DNA of 64,000 nt. Source: Desulfofustis limnaeus. GTDB lineage: Bacteria; Desulfobacterota; Desulfobulbia; Desulfobulbales; Desulfocapsaceae. The stretch covers positions 1,550,001-1,614,000 of the forward strand of contig NZ_AP025516.1 in the NCBI RefSeq assembly GCF_023169885.1. Direction: 5' to 3'. The position numbers and the translations under genes are program-made. Of the stretch, positions 1 through 8,343 are shown piece after piece. Below the pieces are notes generated by a model, which searched no databases, was not told the origin of the DNA, and saw only the letters and a program-made list of their open reading frames with translations. Position 1 is the stretch's first letter. Each line of letters starts with the position of its first letter.

Positions 1-2
1 AA

Positions 3-251
3 ACCTTCTTTCTCTACAAGGAGGACATCGATCTTTGTCTCCGTCTGACCAAGGCCGGCTGGAACTGCCTGTACGCTCCGCAGGTGCAGGTCTATCACTG
101 CCGAGGTTGGAATCCCGATCGCCGCAGCATGACTCGCGCGGCACGCCTGATGGCGGCGCGCAGCGAGCTGCATTTGACGCTGAAGCATCGGTCTCCCTAT
201 CTGTTATGGGCCGTGATGAAATATCTCCTGGTCCGCATCGCTGACTCCTGA
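3..251 (+). CDS. Glycosyltransferase family 2, C-terminal fragment
   Basis: This is the 3' end of a gene that begins before the window; the open frame runs from the first bases to a TGA at 249-251. It encodes about 82 residues. The segment FFLYKEDIDLCLRLTKAGW is the typical C-terminal acceptor-side motif (ED followed by DLCLR and a KAGW/RGW turn) of GT-A fold family-2 glycosyltransferases of the rhamnosyltransferase type, and it is followed by VYHCRG and a basic tail predicted to lie at the membrane. The next gene, another GT2, starts 10 bases downstream, so the two are probably co-transcribed in a surface-polysaccharide locus. The sugar donor cannot be read from this fragment. Confidence 0.75.
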   Translation, partial: TFFLYKEDIDLCLRLTKAGWNCLYAPQVQVYHCRGWNPDRRSMTRAARLMAARSELHLTLKHRSPYLLWAVMKYLLVRIADS

Positions 252-261
252 GAGCGACTCG

Positions 262-1233
262 ATGGTTCCTCACGCATATGGTGCAGAATGCGGCGACCGG
301 CCGCAGGCAACGATCTCGGTTATCATCCCCACCCGCAACGGTGCCGAAACGTTGCGTGAACTGCTGGCCGGGCTGCGGCTGCAGGGCCGACAACCGGATG
401 AGATTGTCGTCATCGACTCCGCGTCCACCGATACCACCGTTCAGGTGGCCCATGAGTACGGGGCAACAGTGGTGCCGATCCCGCTGGCGGAGTTTGATCA
501 CGGCGGTACCCGGACGCTGGGCGCAACCATCGCCCGCGGGGAATTCCTGGTGTTTTTCACCCAGGATGCGTTACCCGCGGGGCGGCACCTGCTGGCACGG
601 CTGGTGGCGCCATTCGACGCTGATGGCGCTATCGGGATGAGCTATGGCAGGCAATTGCCCGCTTTCGATGCCGACCTCCTGGCCGCTCACCTGCGACAAT
701 TCAATTACCCCGAGCAATCGGCCGTCAGAAGTTTTGACGACCGCACCCGGTACGGACTGGGGACCGTTTTTGCCTCGAATTCCTGTGCCGCTTATCGGCG
801 TGAGGTACTCGCCGAAGTGGGGTATTTTCCCAAGGGACTGATCTTCGGAGAGGATACCTGGGTAGCGGGAAAGGTGTTGCAACGGGGAAAAAAAATCGCC
901 TATGTCGCCGAAGCGGCAGTGTATCATTCGCACAACTACCAGCCGTACGAGGAATTGCAGCGCTACTTCGATATCGGCGTCCTCCATCGCAGCCAGTCTT
1001 GGCTCATCGAAACGTACGGCAGCTCCACCGGCCGCGGTTTGACGTATCTCCGCTCGGGGCTTAGGTATGTGAGGCAACAGGGTTGCTCTAGTGCCATGGG
1101 TGATTTTATGGTAAGAGTTGCGCTGAAATGGATCGGTTACCAGCTGGGGCGTCGCTATCGGATACTGCCCCGCTCGCTGGCCGAACGATTAAGCTTACAT
1201 AAAAACTGGTGGGTCGAGTTGTCCGGTCGTTGA
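262..1233 (+). CDS. Glycosyltransferase family 2, rhamnosyltransferase-like
   Basis: A 323-residue cytoplasmic or membrane-associated glycosyltransferase. A GT-A domain begins near residue 17 (TISVIIPTRNGAETL), with a nucleotide-binding stretch IVVIDSASTD near 47-56, the F-D-HGGTRTLGA signature near 78-88 that is common in dTDP-rhamnosyltransferases, the FFTQDA segment near 98 in place of the DXD motif, and a C-terminal FGEDTWVAGK catalytic-base segment near 195. It likely adds one sugar to a lipid-linked polysaccharide repeat unit. It lies between another GT2 and the initiating sugar-phosphate transferase, which supports a role in exopolysaccharide or O-antigen synthesis. The donor and linkage are inference from family resemblance only. 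Confidence 0.82.
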   Translation: MVPHAYGAECGDRPQATISVIIPTRNGAETLRELLAGLRLQGRQPDEIVVIDSASTDTTVQVAHEYGATVVPIPLAEFDHGGTRTLGATIARGEFLVFFTQDALPAGRHLLARLVAPFDADGAIGMSYGRQLPAFDADLLAAHLRQFNYPEQSAVRSFDDRTRYGLGTVFASNSCAAYRREVLAEVGYFPKGLIFGEDTWVAGKVLQRGKKIAYVAEAAVYHSHNYQPYEELQRYFDIGVLHRSQSWLIETYGSSTGRGLTYLRSGLRYVRQQGCSSAMGDFMVRVALKWIGYQLGRRYRILPRSLAERLSLHKNWWVELSGR

Positions 1234-1283
1234 ACCTCCAACCGGCACTAGCGTCCCAGACAGATGGGATACGTTCATAAACC

Positions 1284-2690
1284 ATGATTTCGACGAATCT
1301 GCGCGAGCAGAGTTCACTGATGGCCAGGATGCTGCACCTGGTGGACTGCCTGCTGGTGGTGGGCTACCTCTGGGTGCTGGTCACCTGGTACCGGGTGCCG
1401 TGGAGTGAGCACTATACTCGCCTGGCCGTGATCAGCTTCTGTTTGTCCCTCTTCTTTTTTCAGTCCTTTCAGCTGTACCGATCATGGCGAGGATGGAAGT
1501 TCTATCAGGAATTTTACGTAATCATCAAGGCGTGGGCGACCGTCATCGGTATCCTGCTCTTTTATTTCTTCATTTTCAAGATCTCCATCGCTTACTCCCG
1601 ATTGGTGTTTCTCATCTGGTCCCTATCCACGCCGCTGCTGATTTTTCTGGTGCATGCGACGGCCCGCCGGGTACTTCGCTATTATCGTCAGCGAGGCCGC
1701 AATATTCGCCGCGCAGTCATTGCCGGAGCCGGTGATCTGGGCATCAGCCTGGCCAAGGAGTTGGAGACGATCCCCTGGGCAGGGATCGAGATCATGGGGT
1801 TCTTCGACGACAAGATTGCCGAAGAACCGGAACTGACCGCCATGGGAAAACCGGTTCTGGGGGAAATCGCCAAACTCCCCGACTATCTGGCAACAAACGA
1901 TATCGATTACGTCTATATCGCCTTGCCGATGCGGGCCGAGCGAAAGATCTTCATGATCTTGCGCGAGTGCCGTTCCCTCGGGTCCCGCATCTACCTGGTC
2001 CCGGACCTCTACCTCTATGGGTTGCATCATGCCGAACTGCAGTCCCTGGGCAAGATGCTGATCCTTAATTTCAATCCCCATACGGAATGGAAACGCAGCT
2101 TCGACGTCGTCTTCTCACTGCTGGTCATCATCCTCGGTATGCCGGTTTTAGCGCTGATTGCCCTGCTGATCAAAGTGGAGGACCGCGGACCGATCATTTA
2201 CCGTCATAAGCGGATCACCGCCGCCGGCAAGGAATTCGATTGCCTGAAATTCCGGACCATGCGGGTGGGGGCCGATCGGGAGCTGCAGGAGTTGCTGGAA
2301 AAGCATCCGCACCTGCGGGCTGAATGGCAGCAGACCTACAAGCTCAAAAATGATCCCCGGATTACCCGCATCGGCAGGCTGTTGCGCCGCACCAGCCTCG
2401 ACGAGCTGCCGCAATTTTTCAACGTCCTGAAAGGCGAGATGAGCGTGGTCGGAGCGAGGCCGATTGTCGGTGGTGAGTTGCAGTATTACAAGGACAGCGC
2501 CGGTCGCTACTGCTCGATGAAACCGGGCATTACCGGGCCCTGGCAGGTGAGCAAACGATCGAATATCGAGGACTATCAGGAACGGGTCAACCTTGACGAT
2601 TGGTATATTCTCAATTATTCCTTATGGACCGACATCAAGATTATTCTGCGCACCGTCTATATCATGTTCAAAGGAAACGGTGCCTATTGA
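1284..2690 (+). CDS. Undecaprenyl-phosphate sugar phosphotransferase (WbaP/WcaJ type)
   Basis: A 468-residue inner-membrane enzyme that starts polysaccharide repeat-unit assembly by moving a hexose-1-phosphate from a UDP-sugar to undecaprenyl phosphate. The N-terminal part has several membrane helices (residues roughly 12-125), then a Rossmann-like CoA-binding-type domain starting with AVIAGAGDLGISLAKEL near 144, then a re-entrant helix and the bacterial sugar transferase domain. Key family motifs are present: KRSFDVVFSL near 270, LKFRTMR near 322, TSLDELPQFFNVLKGEMSVVGARP near 370-393 (with its Asp-Glu pair) and KPGITGPWQVSKRS near 413. Length and architecture match the EpsE/WcaJ class (TIGR03025-like). 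It follows two glycosyltransferases on the same strand, so it likely belongs to the same locus. Whether glucose or galactose is the substrate is not visible. Confidence 0.92.
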   Translation: MISTNLREQSSLMARMLHLVDCLLVVGYLWVLVTWYRVPWSEHYTRLAVISFCLSLFFFQSFQLYRSWRGWKFYQEFYVIIKAWATVIGILLFYFFIFKISIAYSRLVFLIWSLSTPLLIFLVHATARRVLRYYRQRGRNIRRAVIAGAGDLGISLAKELETIPWAGIEIMGFFDDKIAEEPELTAMGKPVLGEIAKLPDYLATNDIDYVYIALPMRAERKIFMILRECRSLGSRIYLVPDLYLYGLHHAELQSLGKMLILNFNPHTEWKRSFDVVFSLLVIILGMPVLALIALLIKVEDRGPIIYRHKRITAAGKEFDCLKFRTMRVGADRELQELLEKHPHLRAEWQQTYKLKNDPRITRIGRLLRRTSLDELPQFFNVLKGEMSVVGARPIVGGELQYYKDSAGRYCSMKPGITGPWQVSKRSNIEDYQERVNLDDWYILNYSLWTDIKIILRTVYIMFKGNGAY

Positions 2691-2749
2691 AATCACGATT
2701 TAGCTATTTATAGTATACCCGGTTAGAAACCTCTACACAGGAGTTTGTC

Positions 2750-3457
2750 ATGCAGAGCAATGCCCCTACCATCAGCATCAGTCAGGCCAGGCAGGATGCG
2801 GCGTCGATCTTTCTGGCCAAAGTTTTTAACTGGATGGCCGTCGGCCTGGGTATTACCGGCGTCGTCGCTTATCTGACCGCCTTTACCGGGCTTGCCGTTG
2901 CCATTGCCAATTCGCCGTTGTTTCTCGTGTTGGCCATTGGTACCCTCGGATTGGTCTTTTTCCTCTCAGCCCGTATCGACAAGATACAGGCCTCCACTGC
3001 CTCGCTGCTCTTTGTCGGTTACGCGGTTCTCAACGGGCTCTTTTTCTCCACCTTGTTTCTCCGCTACACCGGTTCTTCCATCGCCGGGACGTTCTTGATT
3101 ACCGCCGGGATGTTCGGTGCCATGGCACTTTACGGCCTGGTGACCAAACGAGATCTGTCCGGTTGGGGGTCCTTCTTGTTCATGGGCCTGATCGGCATCC
3201 TCATCGCCATGGTCGTCAACATCTTCTTGCAGAGTCCGGCCGTCTACTGGGTGACCTCGATGATCGGCGTGCTCATTTTCACCGGACTGACCGCCTATGA
3301 TGTACAGAAGATCAAGCGGATGGGCGAAGAGGGGATCATGACCCAGGGGCAAGAGGCCATCGTCAAGGGATCGATCATGGGCGCGCTGGCCCTGTATCTC
3401 GATTTCATCAACCTCTTCCTCATGCTGCTTCGCTTTTTCGGCGGTAGCCGCGATTGA
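2750..3457 (+). CDS. Bax inhibitor-1/YccA family membrane protein
   Basis: A 235-residue integral membrane protein with about seven hydrophobic helices. The C-terminal third carries the family signature, YDVQKIKRMGEEG followed by LALYLDFINLFLMLLRFFG, with the conserved Asp residues thought to act in a pH-sensitive di-aspartyl latch in bacterial homologues such as BsYetJ. Family members are calcium-leak channels or interact with FtsH protease (YccA in Escherichia coli); which role applies here cannot be told. A clear ribosome binding site (CAGGAG) sits seven bases before the ATG. It is a single gene between the polysaccharide locus and coaBC. Confidence 0.92.
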   Translation: MQSNAPTISISQARQDAASIFLAKVFNWMAVGLGITGVVAYLTAFTGLAVAIANSPLFLVLAIGTLGLVFFLSARIDKIQASTASLLFVGYAVLNGLFFSTLFLRYTGSSIAGTFLITAGMFGAMALYGLVTKRDLSGWGSFLFMGLIGILIAMVVNIFLQSPAVYWVTSMIGVLIFTGLTAYDVQKIKRMGEEGIMTQGQEAIVKGSIMGALALYLDFINLFLMLLRFFGGSRD

Positions 3458-3522
3458 TCATCGATAAACGGTAGGATACGATGCCACGAGTAACGCCCAT
3501 CCCCTGAGCGAATAGTCAAGTT

Positions 3523-4737
3523 ATGCAAACCACCTTTGCCGGCAGGAATATCGTAGTCGGGGTGACTGGGAGTATCGCCTGCTTCAAGGTGGCCGGCTGG
3601 GTCAGCACCCTGGCCAAGGAAGAGGCTCTGGTGGAGGTGATCATGTCCAGGGCGGCGCAACAATTCGTGGCCCCGCTTACCTTCTCGTCGCTCTCCGGTC
3701 GTCGGGTTTACACCGACATGTTCACCGACGATCGAGACGGGGCCATCAACCATATCGGTCTCGCTCGCGAGGCCGACGGTATTCTCGTCGCACCCGCCAC
3801 TGCCCAAACCATAGCTCGCCTGGCCCATGGTCTGGCCGACGATCTGCTGGCCGCCACCGTGCTGGCCGCCACCGTCCCGGTGATTGTCTGTCCTGCCATG
3901 AACGTGAAGATGTACGAGCACCCGGCCACCCGCCGGAACCTCCAAACCCTGCGGGAATTCGGTTATACGGTGGTCGAGCCGGAGATCGGAGCCATGGCCT
4001 GTGGAGAGTTCGGCAACGGTCGTTTACCGGAATGGGAGGTGGTTGCCGAATATCTGCTGCGAGCGCTGGCCGTGCAAGACCTCGCCGGTCAGGTCGTCCT
4101 GGTGACCGCCGGCCCAACGCGGGAACCAATTGATCCGGCCCGGTTCCTCAGTAATCGTTCCTCCGGCAAGATGGGGTATGCGCTAGCGCGAACCGCCTTT
4201 CGGCGCGGCGCCCGGGTGATCCTGGTCAGCGGACCGACGACCCTTGACGGTCCGCCCGGGGTGCAACGCATCGATGTGACCACGGCCCAACAGATGTACG
4301 ATGCGGTTATGGCCCATTACCGGGAGGCGACGGTCATCATCAAGGCGGCAGCCGTGGCCGATTTTCGCAGCAGGGAAGAGTCCACAGAGAAAATCAAAAA
4401 GGATCAGGCCTCGCTGGTGCTGCACCTGCAGCAGAACCCGGATATTCTCAAGGAACTGGGAGCCCGATGCGATCACGATCGGCAACTGCTGGTCGGATTT
4501 GCTGCAGAAAGCGCGCGTTTTGCCGAAGAGGGGAGGAAGAAGCTGCACAACAAGCAGTGCGACCTGATTGCGGTGAACGACATCGGCTCGGAGCGGACCG
4601 GTTTTGCAAGCGACGCCAACCGCTTGCTGGTGCTCGATAACCGCGGTTATATGGCCGAATTGCCGTATGTGTCCAAAGAGCGCTGCGCTGATCTGCTGTG
4701 GGACCACATCGTCGCCAATAATTTCCTGCGCTCCTAG
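3523..4737 (+). CDS. coaBC: Bifunctional phosphopantothenoylcysteine decarboxylase / phosphopantothenate-cysteine ligase
   Basis: A 404-residue fusion enzyme that carries out two consecutive steps of coenzyme A synthesis: ligation of cysteine to 4'-phosphopantothenate (CoaB half) and FMN-dependent decarboxylation (CoaC half). The N-terminal flavoprotein domain (about 1-185) shows VGVTGSIACFK, the catalytic-histidine segment INHIGLAR, and the PAMNVKMYEHPA substrate-binding clamp. The C-terminal domain begins near VVLVTAGPTREPIDPARF, followed by SNRSSGKMG and the KAAAVADFR loop that binds the acyl-cytidylate intermediate. Length is normal for the family. It converges on nadA, with 141 bases between the two stops and no clear terminator. 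Confidence 0.97.
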   Translation: MQTTFAGRNIVVGVTGSIACFKVAGWVSTLAKEEALVEVIMSRAAQQFVAPLTFSSLSGRRVYTDMFTDDRDGAINHIGLAREADGILVAPATAQTIARLAHGLADDLLAATVLAATVPVIVCPAMNVKMYEHPATRRNLQTLREFGYTVVEPEIGAMACGEFGNGRLPEWEVVAEYLLRALAVQDLAGQVVLVTAGPTREPIDPARFLSNRSSGKMGYALARTAFRRGARVILVSGPTTLDGPPGVQRIDVTTAQQMYDAVMAHYREATVIIKAAAVADFRSREESTEKIKKDQASLVLHLQQNPDILKELGARCDHDRQLLVGFAAESARFAEEGRKKLHNKQCDLIAVNDIGSERTGFASDANRLLVLDNRGYMAELPYVSKERCADLLWDHIVANNFLRS

Positions 4738-4878
4738 CTGTCACCGGCTCGTCGATCGCTGCGTCTGTCTTGCAGGCGCACAATACAACAGTGTTTCCCC
4801 GCCCTACCTGGGGCGTCACCAGACCCGGCCGGCGGCATCACCACCCGTTGGCCGTCAAGAGAACACCGAGGGGAGAGA

Positions 4879-5937
4879 TCAGCGGGTGCGAAGCTGTTTG
4901 GCAAAATCGAGCATGCGCTGGATGGGGATCCGGGCGCGGGCCGCAAGGTCGGCGTCCACCTCGATTTCCCTGCCGCCGTAACGCAGAACCTCATAGAGGT
5001 TGGACAACGAATTCATGCCCATCCAGGGACAACGGGCACAGCTGACGCAGGTGGCTCCCTCACCTTCGGTAGGTGCTTCGAGCAAGATCTTCGTGGGTGC
5101 CAGTTGCTTCATCTTGTTAAAGATCCGTTTGTCGGTGGCGACGATGAAACTGGGGTGAGGCAGGGAGACCACCGCCTTGATCAGAGCGGTGGTGGAGCCG
5201 ACCACATCGGCCTGTTCGATAACCGCTGCCGGTGATTCCGGGTGAACAAGGACGGCGGCCTCCGGATGGAGACGCCTGAAGCGCTGCAGGGCCACGGCCC
5301 GAAATTCCTCGTGGACGATACATGAACCCGGCCAGAGGACCATGTCAGCCCCGGTCTCCTGCTGAATGTAACTGCCGAGGTGGCGGTCAGGGGCCCAGAT
5401 GATTTTCTTGCCATCAGCAGCCAGGTGGCGGATGATCGGCAGGGCGATCCCCGAGGTGACCACCCAGTCCGAGCGAGCCTTGACCGCGGCGCTGGTGTTG
5501 GCGTAAACGACAACGGTATGGTCGGGATAGTCATCGCAGAAGGCGCTGAAGGCGTCTGCCGGGCAATTCTCGTCGAGTGAGCAGGTGGCGGCGGGGTCAG
5601 GCATGATCACCCGTTTCTCGTTGTTGAGGATCTTGGCCGTTTCTCCCATGAAGCGGACTCCGGCAACCACCAGGGTCGATGCCGGGTGCATGGTACCGAA
5701 CCGGGCCATCTCCAGAGAATCGGCGACACAGCCGCCGGTTTGTTCGGCCAGGTCCTGAATACGGCCATCAGTGTAATAGTGGGCGACCAGCACGCCGTTC
5801 TGCTTTTGTAGCAATTCGGCAATCTTGCGTTTCAGCTCTTGTTCCTCCGCCGTGGAGAGGGGCGGCCACTCCGGATGAGGGGGTATGGTCAGCGGCGACG
5901 GTTGAAAAGAGGCGATAGTGTGTTCGGTTTCAGTCAT
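4879..5937 (-). CDS. nadA: Quinolinate synthase
   Basis: A 352-residue cytoplasmic iron-sulfur enzyme that condenses iminoaspartate with dihydroxyacetone phosphate to form quinolinate, the committed precursor of NAD. The three cluster ligands expected from the family can be placed: Cys119 in PDPAATCSL, Cys206 in PGSCIVHEE, and Cys303 in the [10 protein letters not shown] motif near the C-terminus. The [16 protein letters not shown] segment and the YANTSA substrate loop are intact. No nadB or nadC is in the window, so the partner L-aspartate oxidase or dehydrogenase must be elsewhere; nadD lies at 47.4 kb. A perfect TATAAT lies 74 bases upstream. Confidence 0.97.
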   Translation of the reverse strand: MTETEHTIASFQPSPLTIPPHPEWPPLSTAEEQELKRKIAELLQKQNGVLVAHYYTDGRIQDLAEQTGGCVADSLEMARFGTMHPASTLVVAGVRFMGETAKILNNEKRVIMPDPAATCSLDENCPADAFSAFCDDYPDHTVVVYANTSAAVKARSDWVVTSGIALPIIRHLAADGKKIIWAPDRHLGSYIQQETGADMVLWPGSCIVHEEFRAVALQRFRRLHPEAAVLVHPESPAAVIEQADVVGSTTALIKAVVSLPHPSFIVATDKRIFNKMKQLAPTKILLEAPTEGEGATCVSCARCPWMGMNSLSNLYEVLRYGGREIEVDADLAARARIPIQRMLDFAKQLRTR

Positions 5938-6398
5938 CGTTACAGCTCAGGGTGGGGCTCGGGGCCGGGTGAGTGAATAGCTGTGCAAACCAAGGGACCA
6001 TTTCTACTAAATTATAGTCATTGATGCAATATCTTGCCCGTTGCTGGTGGACCCATTCGTCGTTTCTTGGTTGAATCGAAAGCAGACTCGTTTCTGATCA
6101 GACGGGAATGGGACTGCGACTGACGACTCATCGTCCACCTGGCTGTTACTTCCATCGATGACTTTGCCGGAATCGATGGTGCGGTCCACGATTACCAAAA
6201 CAGCGCCGGCTGCTTTTCATCTGGACGGCAGCCGGCCCAGGCGTTATCGTGTGGCACGCCTTTTTTCCGGGAAAAAAAGGTGGGATAGGGACCGATACCG
6301 GATGAGTCCTGGAGAGCGACGTGCGAGAACCAGCAGGGAGGTGAGACAATGGTAGATCGAGTGTATGCCGGCGAAAAGCAGCTAGTGGAGAGCGGCAG
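5938..6398. other. Intergenic region between nadA and the first EamA gene
   Basis: These 461 bases lie between divergent genes and hold no convincing coding sequence; short frames on both strands lack family resemblance and normal composition. What can be seen is a perfect TATAAT for the minus strand (6011-6016) and an AT-rich imperfect inverted repeat near 6257-6281 made of CCTTTTTTCC and GGGAAAAAAAGG, which could terminate or fold in either direction. Confidence 0.5.
6011..6016 (-). promoter_or_regulatory. Possible -10 element for nadA
   Basis: Read on the minus strand this is a perfect TATAAT, placed 74 bases before the nadA start. The matching -35 region at 16-18 base spacing (GGGCAA/GGCAAG) is poor, so it would need an activator or an extended -10; only the hexamer is clear. 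Confidence 0.35.
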
Positions 6399-7298
6399 AT
6401 GAGTCCGACCTCCTCCGTCAAGGGTATGGTATTTATTGTACTCGCCGCCATCCTGTGGGGTACCACCGGAACCTCCCAGGCGCTCGCTCCACCCGAGAGT
6501 ACGCCGCCGGTGATCGGCGCCTTGCGCTTGTGGGTAGGCGGGAGCGGATTGCTGTTGCTCAGTTTGCTGCGGCAGCCTGCTGCGCTGCTGCAGGTCCCGT
6601 TGAGGCTGGCGGTAGCGGCTGGCGTCTTCGTGGCGGCCTATCAGCTGAGCTTCTTCTGGGGGGTGTCGCTGACCGGTGTCGCTGTCGGAACCATGGTCGG
6701 TATCGGCTCGGCGCCGGTTTTTGCCGGTGTCATCGATACCCTGTTCATGGGCCGGAAGCCTGATCGAAAATGGTACTACGCCACTGCCTTAGCTTTGCTT
6801 GGCAGTGCGACCCTGCTCGGCAGTTCGGGCAAGATCGAAATTAACCCCCTTGGTATCGGGTTGGCGGCGACAGCCGGGTTATCGTATTCGCTCTACACGC
6901 TGCTCATGAAAAAGCTGCTCGTTGACCGACCGGCCGACGCCGTCGCTACCGTGGTGTTCTTTATCGGAGCTCTGTTGCTGGCGCCCTTTCTGATCGGCAG
7001 TGATTTATCCTGGACCCTGCGTCCGGCCGGCCTGGCGGTGGTTGCTCATCTCGGTCTGCTGGCCACCGCCTTGTCCTATTATCTCTTTTGCCGCGGGTTG
7101 GAGAACGTTCCCGTCGCCACGGCGGTGACCCTCACCCTTGCCGAGCCCTTCACGGCAGGAGTCCTGGGTATCCTGGTGCTGGGCGAGCGGATTGGCCCAA
7201 GCGGTCTGCTGGGTCTGACGTTGATTCTCTCCGGCCTGGTCTTGTTGGCGTTGCCGATGGGGCGACCGCTGCCCTTGGATGCGCAGCGACCGACCTGA
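6399..7298 (+). CDS. EamA/DMT-family transporter (first of a pair)
   Basis: A 299-residue inner-membrane protein of the drug/metabolite transporter superfamily, with about ten hydrophobic helices arranged as two EamA repeats (roughly 6-140 and 150-285). The N-terminal helix carries the ILWGTTGT motif and the second repeat has the ATALSYYLFCRGLENVPVA signature near 230-248. Such proteins export or import small metabolites, amino acids or nucleotides; the substrate cannot be predicted. GGAG lies about seven bases upstream of the ATG. Its TGA stop overlaps the ATG of a second EamA transporter, so the two are translationally coupled and may work as a hetero-oligomer or have arisen by duplication. 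Confidence 0.88.
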   Translation: MSPTSSVKGMVFIVLAAILWGTTGTSQALAPPESTPPVIGALRLWVGGSGLLLLSLLRQPAALLQVPLRLAVAAGVFVAAYQLSFFWGVSLTGVAVGTMVGIGSAPVFAGVIDTLFMGRKPDRKWYYATALALLGSATLLGSSGKIEINPLGIGLAATAGLSYSLYTLLMKKLLVDRPADAVATVVFFIGALLLAPFLIGSDLSWTLRPAGLAVVAHLGLLATALSYYLFCRGLENVPVATAVTLTLAEPFTAGVLGILVLGERIGPSGLLGLTLILSGLVLLALPMGRPLPLDAQRPT

Positions 7299-8224
7299 TG
7301 GATCGGCAGACCAAAGCCTATCTGTGTGCTCTGGCAGCCGTCCTCTGTTGGTCGACGGTGGCCACTGCCTTCAAGTTGAGCCTGCGCTATCTGTCGGTGG
7401 CGGAATTGCTTTTTTACGCCGCCATCATCTCCTCCATCGTCTTGTCGCTGATCCTGATCCATCAGAAAAAATGGTCTTTATTGCGCCAGTCCGATCGATC
7501 GGACTGGCGTCGCTCCCTGCTGCAGGGGGCACTCAACCCGTTTCTCTACTATCTGTTGGTGCTCAAGGCTTACCAGTTGTTGCCGGCGCAACAGGCGCAA
7601 CCGATCAATTACACCTGGGCGATAACCCTCTCGCTGTTGTCTGTTCCGCTTCTCGGGCACCGGCTTGGCCGGATGGAAGTGATCGCGACCGCCATCAGTT
7701 ATGGCGGGGTAGTGGTTATCTCCACCGAAGGCGAGGTCTTGTCCCTGAGCGTCAGCCATCCCCTCGGCGTCGCCCTGGCCCTGGGGTCGACCCTTATCTG
7801 GGCCTTCTACTGGATCCTCAATGCCCGTGACCGGCGGGATCCCATCGTCGGCTTACTCTGCAACTTTCTCTGCAGCCTGCCGCTGATCGGGTTGTATCTG
7901 CTGGTCACCGACGGCTTTCGCCTCCCACCGCTAGCCGGGTTAGCCGGAGCCTTGTACGTTGGTTGCTTGGAGATGGGGGTCGCCTACGTGGCCTGGTTGA
8001 TGGCCATGAAATACACGCGTTCCACAGCCCGGGTGGCGAACCTGATCTTCATCTCGCCGTTTCTCTCTTTGGTTTTTATTCACTACCTGGTGGGAGAACG
8101 GATTCTTCCGTCTTCGTTCATCGGCTTGGTCCTGATCGTCGTCGGTCTCCTGCTGCAATCGCTTGGCTCACGGCAGAAGGCGGGTCGGCAGCAGCGTCAC
8201 CGCGTACCACCGGCAGGTGATTGA
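7298..8224 (+). CDS. EamA/DMT-family transporter (second of a pair)
   Basis: A 308-residue inner-membrane protein with about ten helices and two EamA repeats. The start ATG overlaps the stop of the preceding EamA gene (ATGA), which decides against longer upstream starts in this frame. Recognisable family segments are VLCWSTVATAFKLSLRYL near the N-terminus, INYTWAITLSLLSVPLLGHRL near 100-120 and VAYVAWLMAMKYT near 230-242. It resembles its neighbour in topology but differs clearly in sequence, so it is not a recent duplication. The C-terminal tail is basic and short. Substrate unknown. A perfect 26-base palindrome lies inside the gene at 7484-7509. Confidence 0.87.
   Translation: MDRQTKAYLCALAAVLCWSTVATAFKLSLRYLSVAELLFYAAIISSIVLSLILIHQKKWSLLRQSDRSDWRRSLLQGALNPFLYYLLVLKAYQLLPAQQAQPINYTWAITLSLLSVPLLGHRLGRMEVIATAISYGGVVVISTEGEVLSLSVSHPLGVALALGSTLIWAFYWILNARDRRDPIVGLLCNFLCSLPLIGLYLLVTDGFRLPPLAGLAGALYVGCLEMGVAYVAWLMAMKYTRSTARVANLIFISPFLSLVFIHYLVGERILPSSFIGLVLIVVGLLLQSLGSRQKAGRQQRHRVPPAGD
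7484..7509. repeat. Perfect 26-bp palindrome within the second EamA gene
   Basis: The arms CGCCAGTCCGATC and GATCGGACTGGCG are exact reverse complements with no spacer. It lies inside coding sequence about 190 bases after the start codon, encoding part of a cytoplasmic loop (S-D-R-S-D). No function can be assigned; it could be chance codon use, a protein-binding site, or an mRNA cruciform/hairpin. Confidence 0.6.
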
Positions 8225-8343
8225 TGACCATGGCCGGCGCCGGCGGGGTATGGTATCGTCTGTCATGATGGACTCGATGGTGCCGTGCGGCGCCACCAGG
8301 AATTTCGCCACGAAGGAAATGCTTCACCAAGGAGGTTGCCGAC

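Noticed and set aside
6007-6198. Short minus-strand frame in the nadA-EamA gap
   Set aside because: No family resemblance, no clear ribosome site, and composition unlike the surrounding genes; treated as noncoding.
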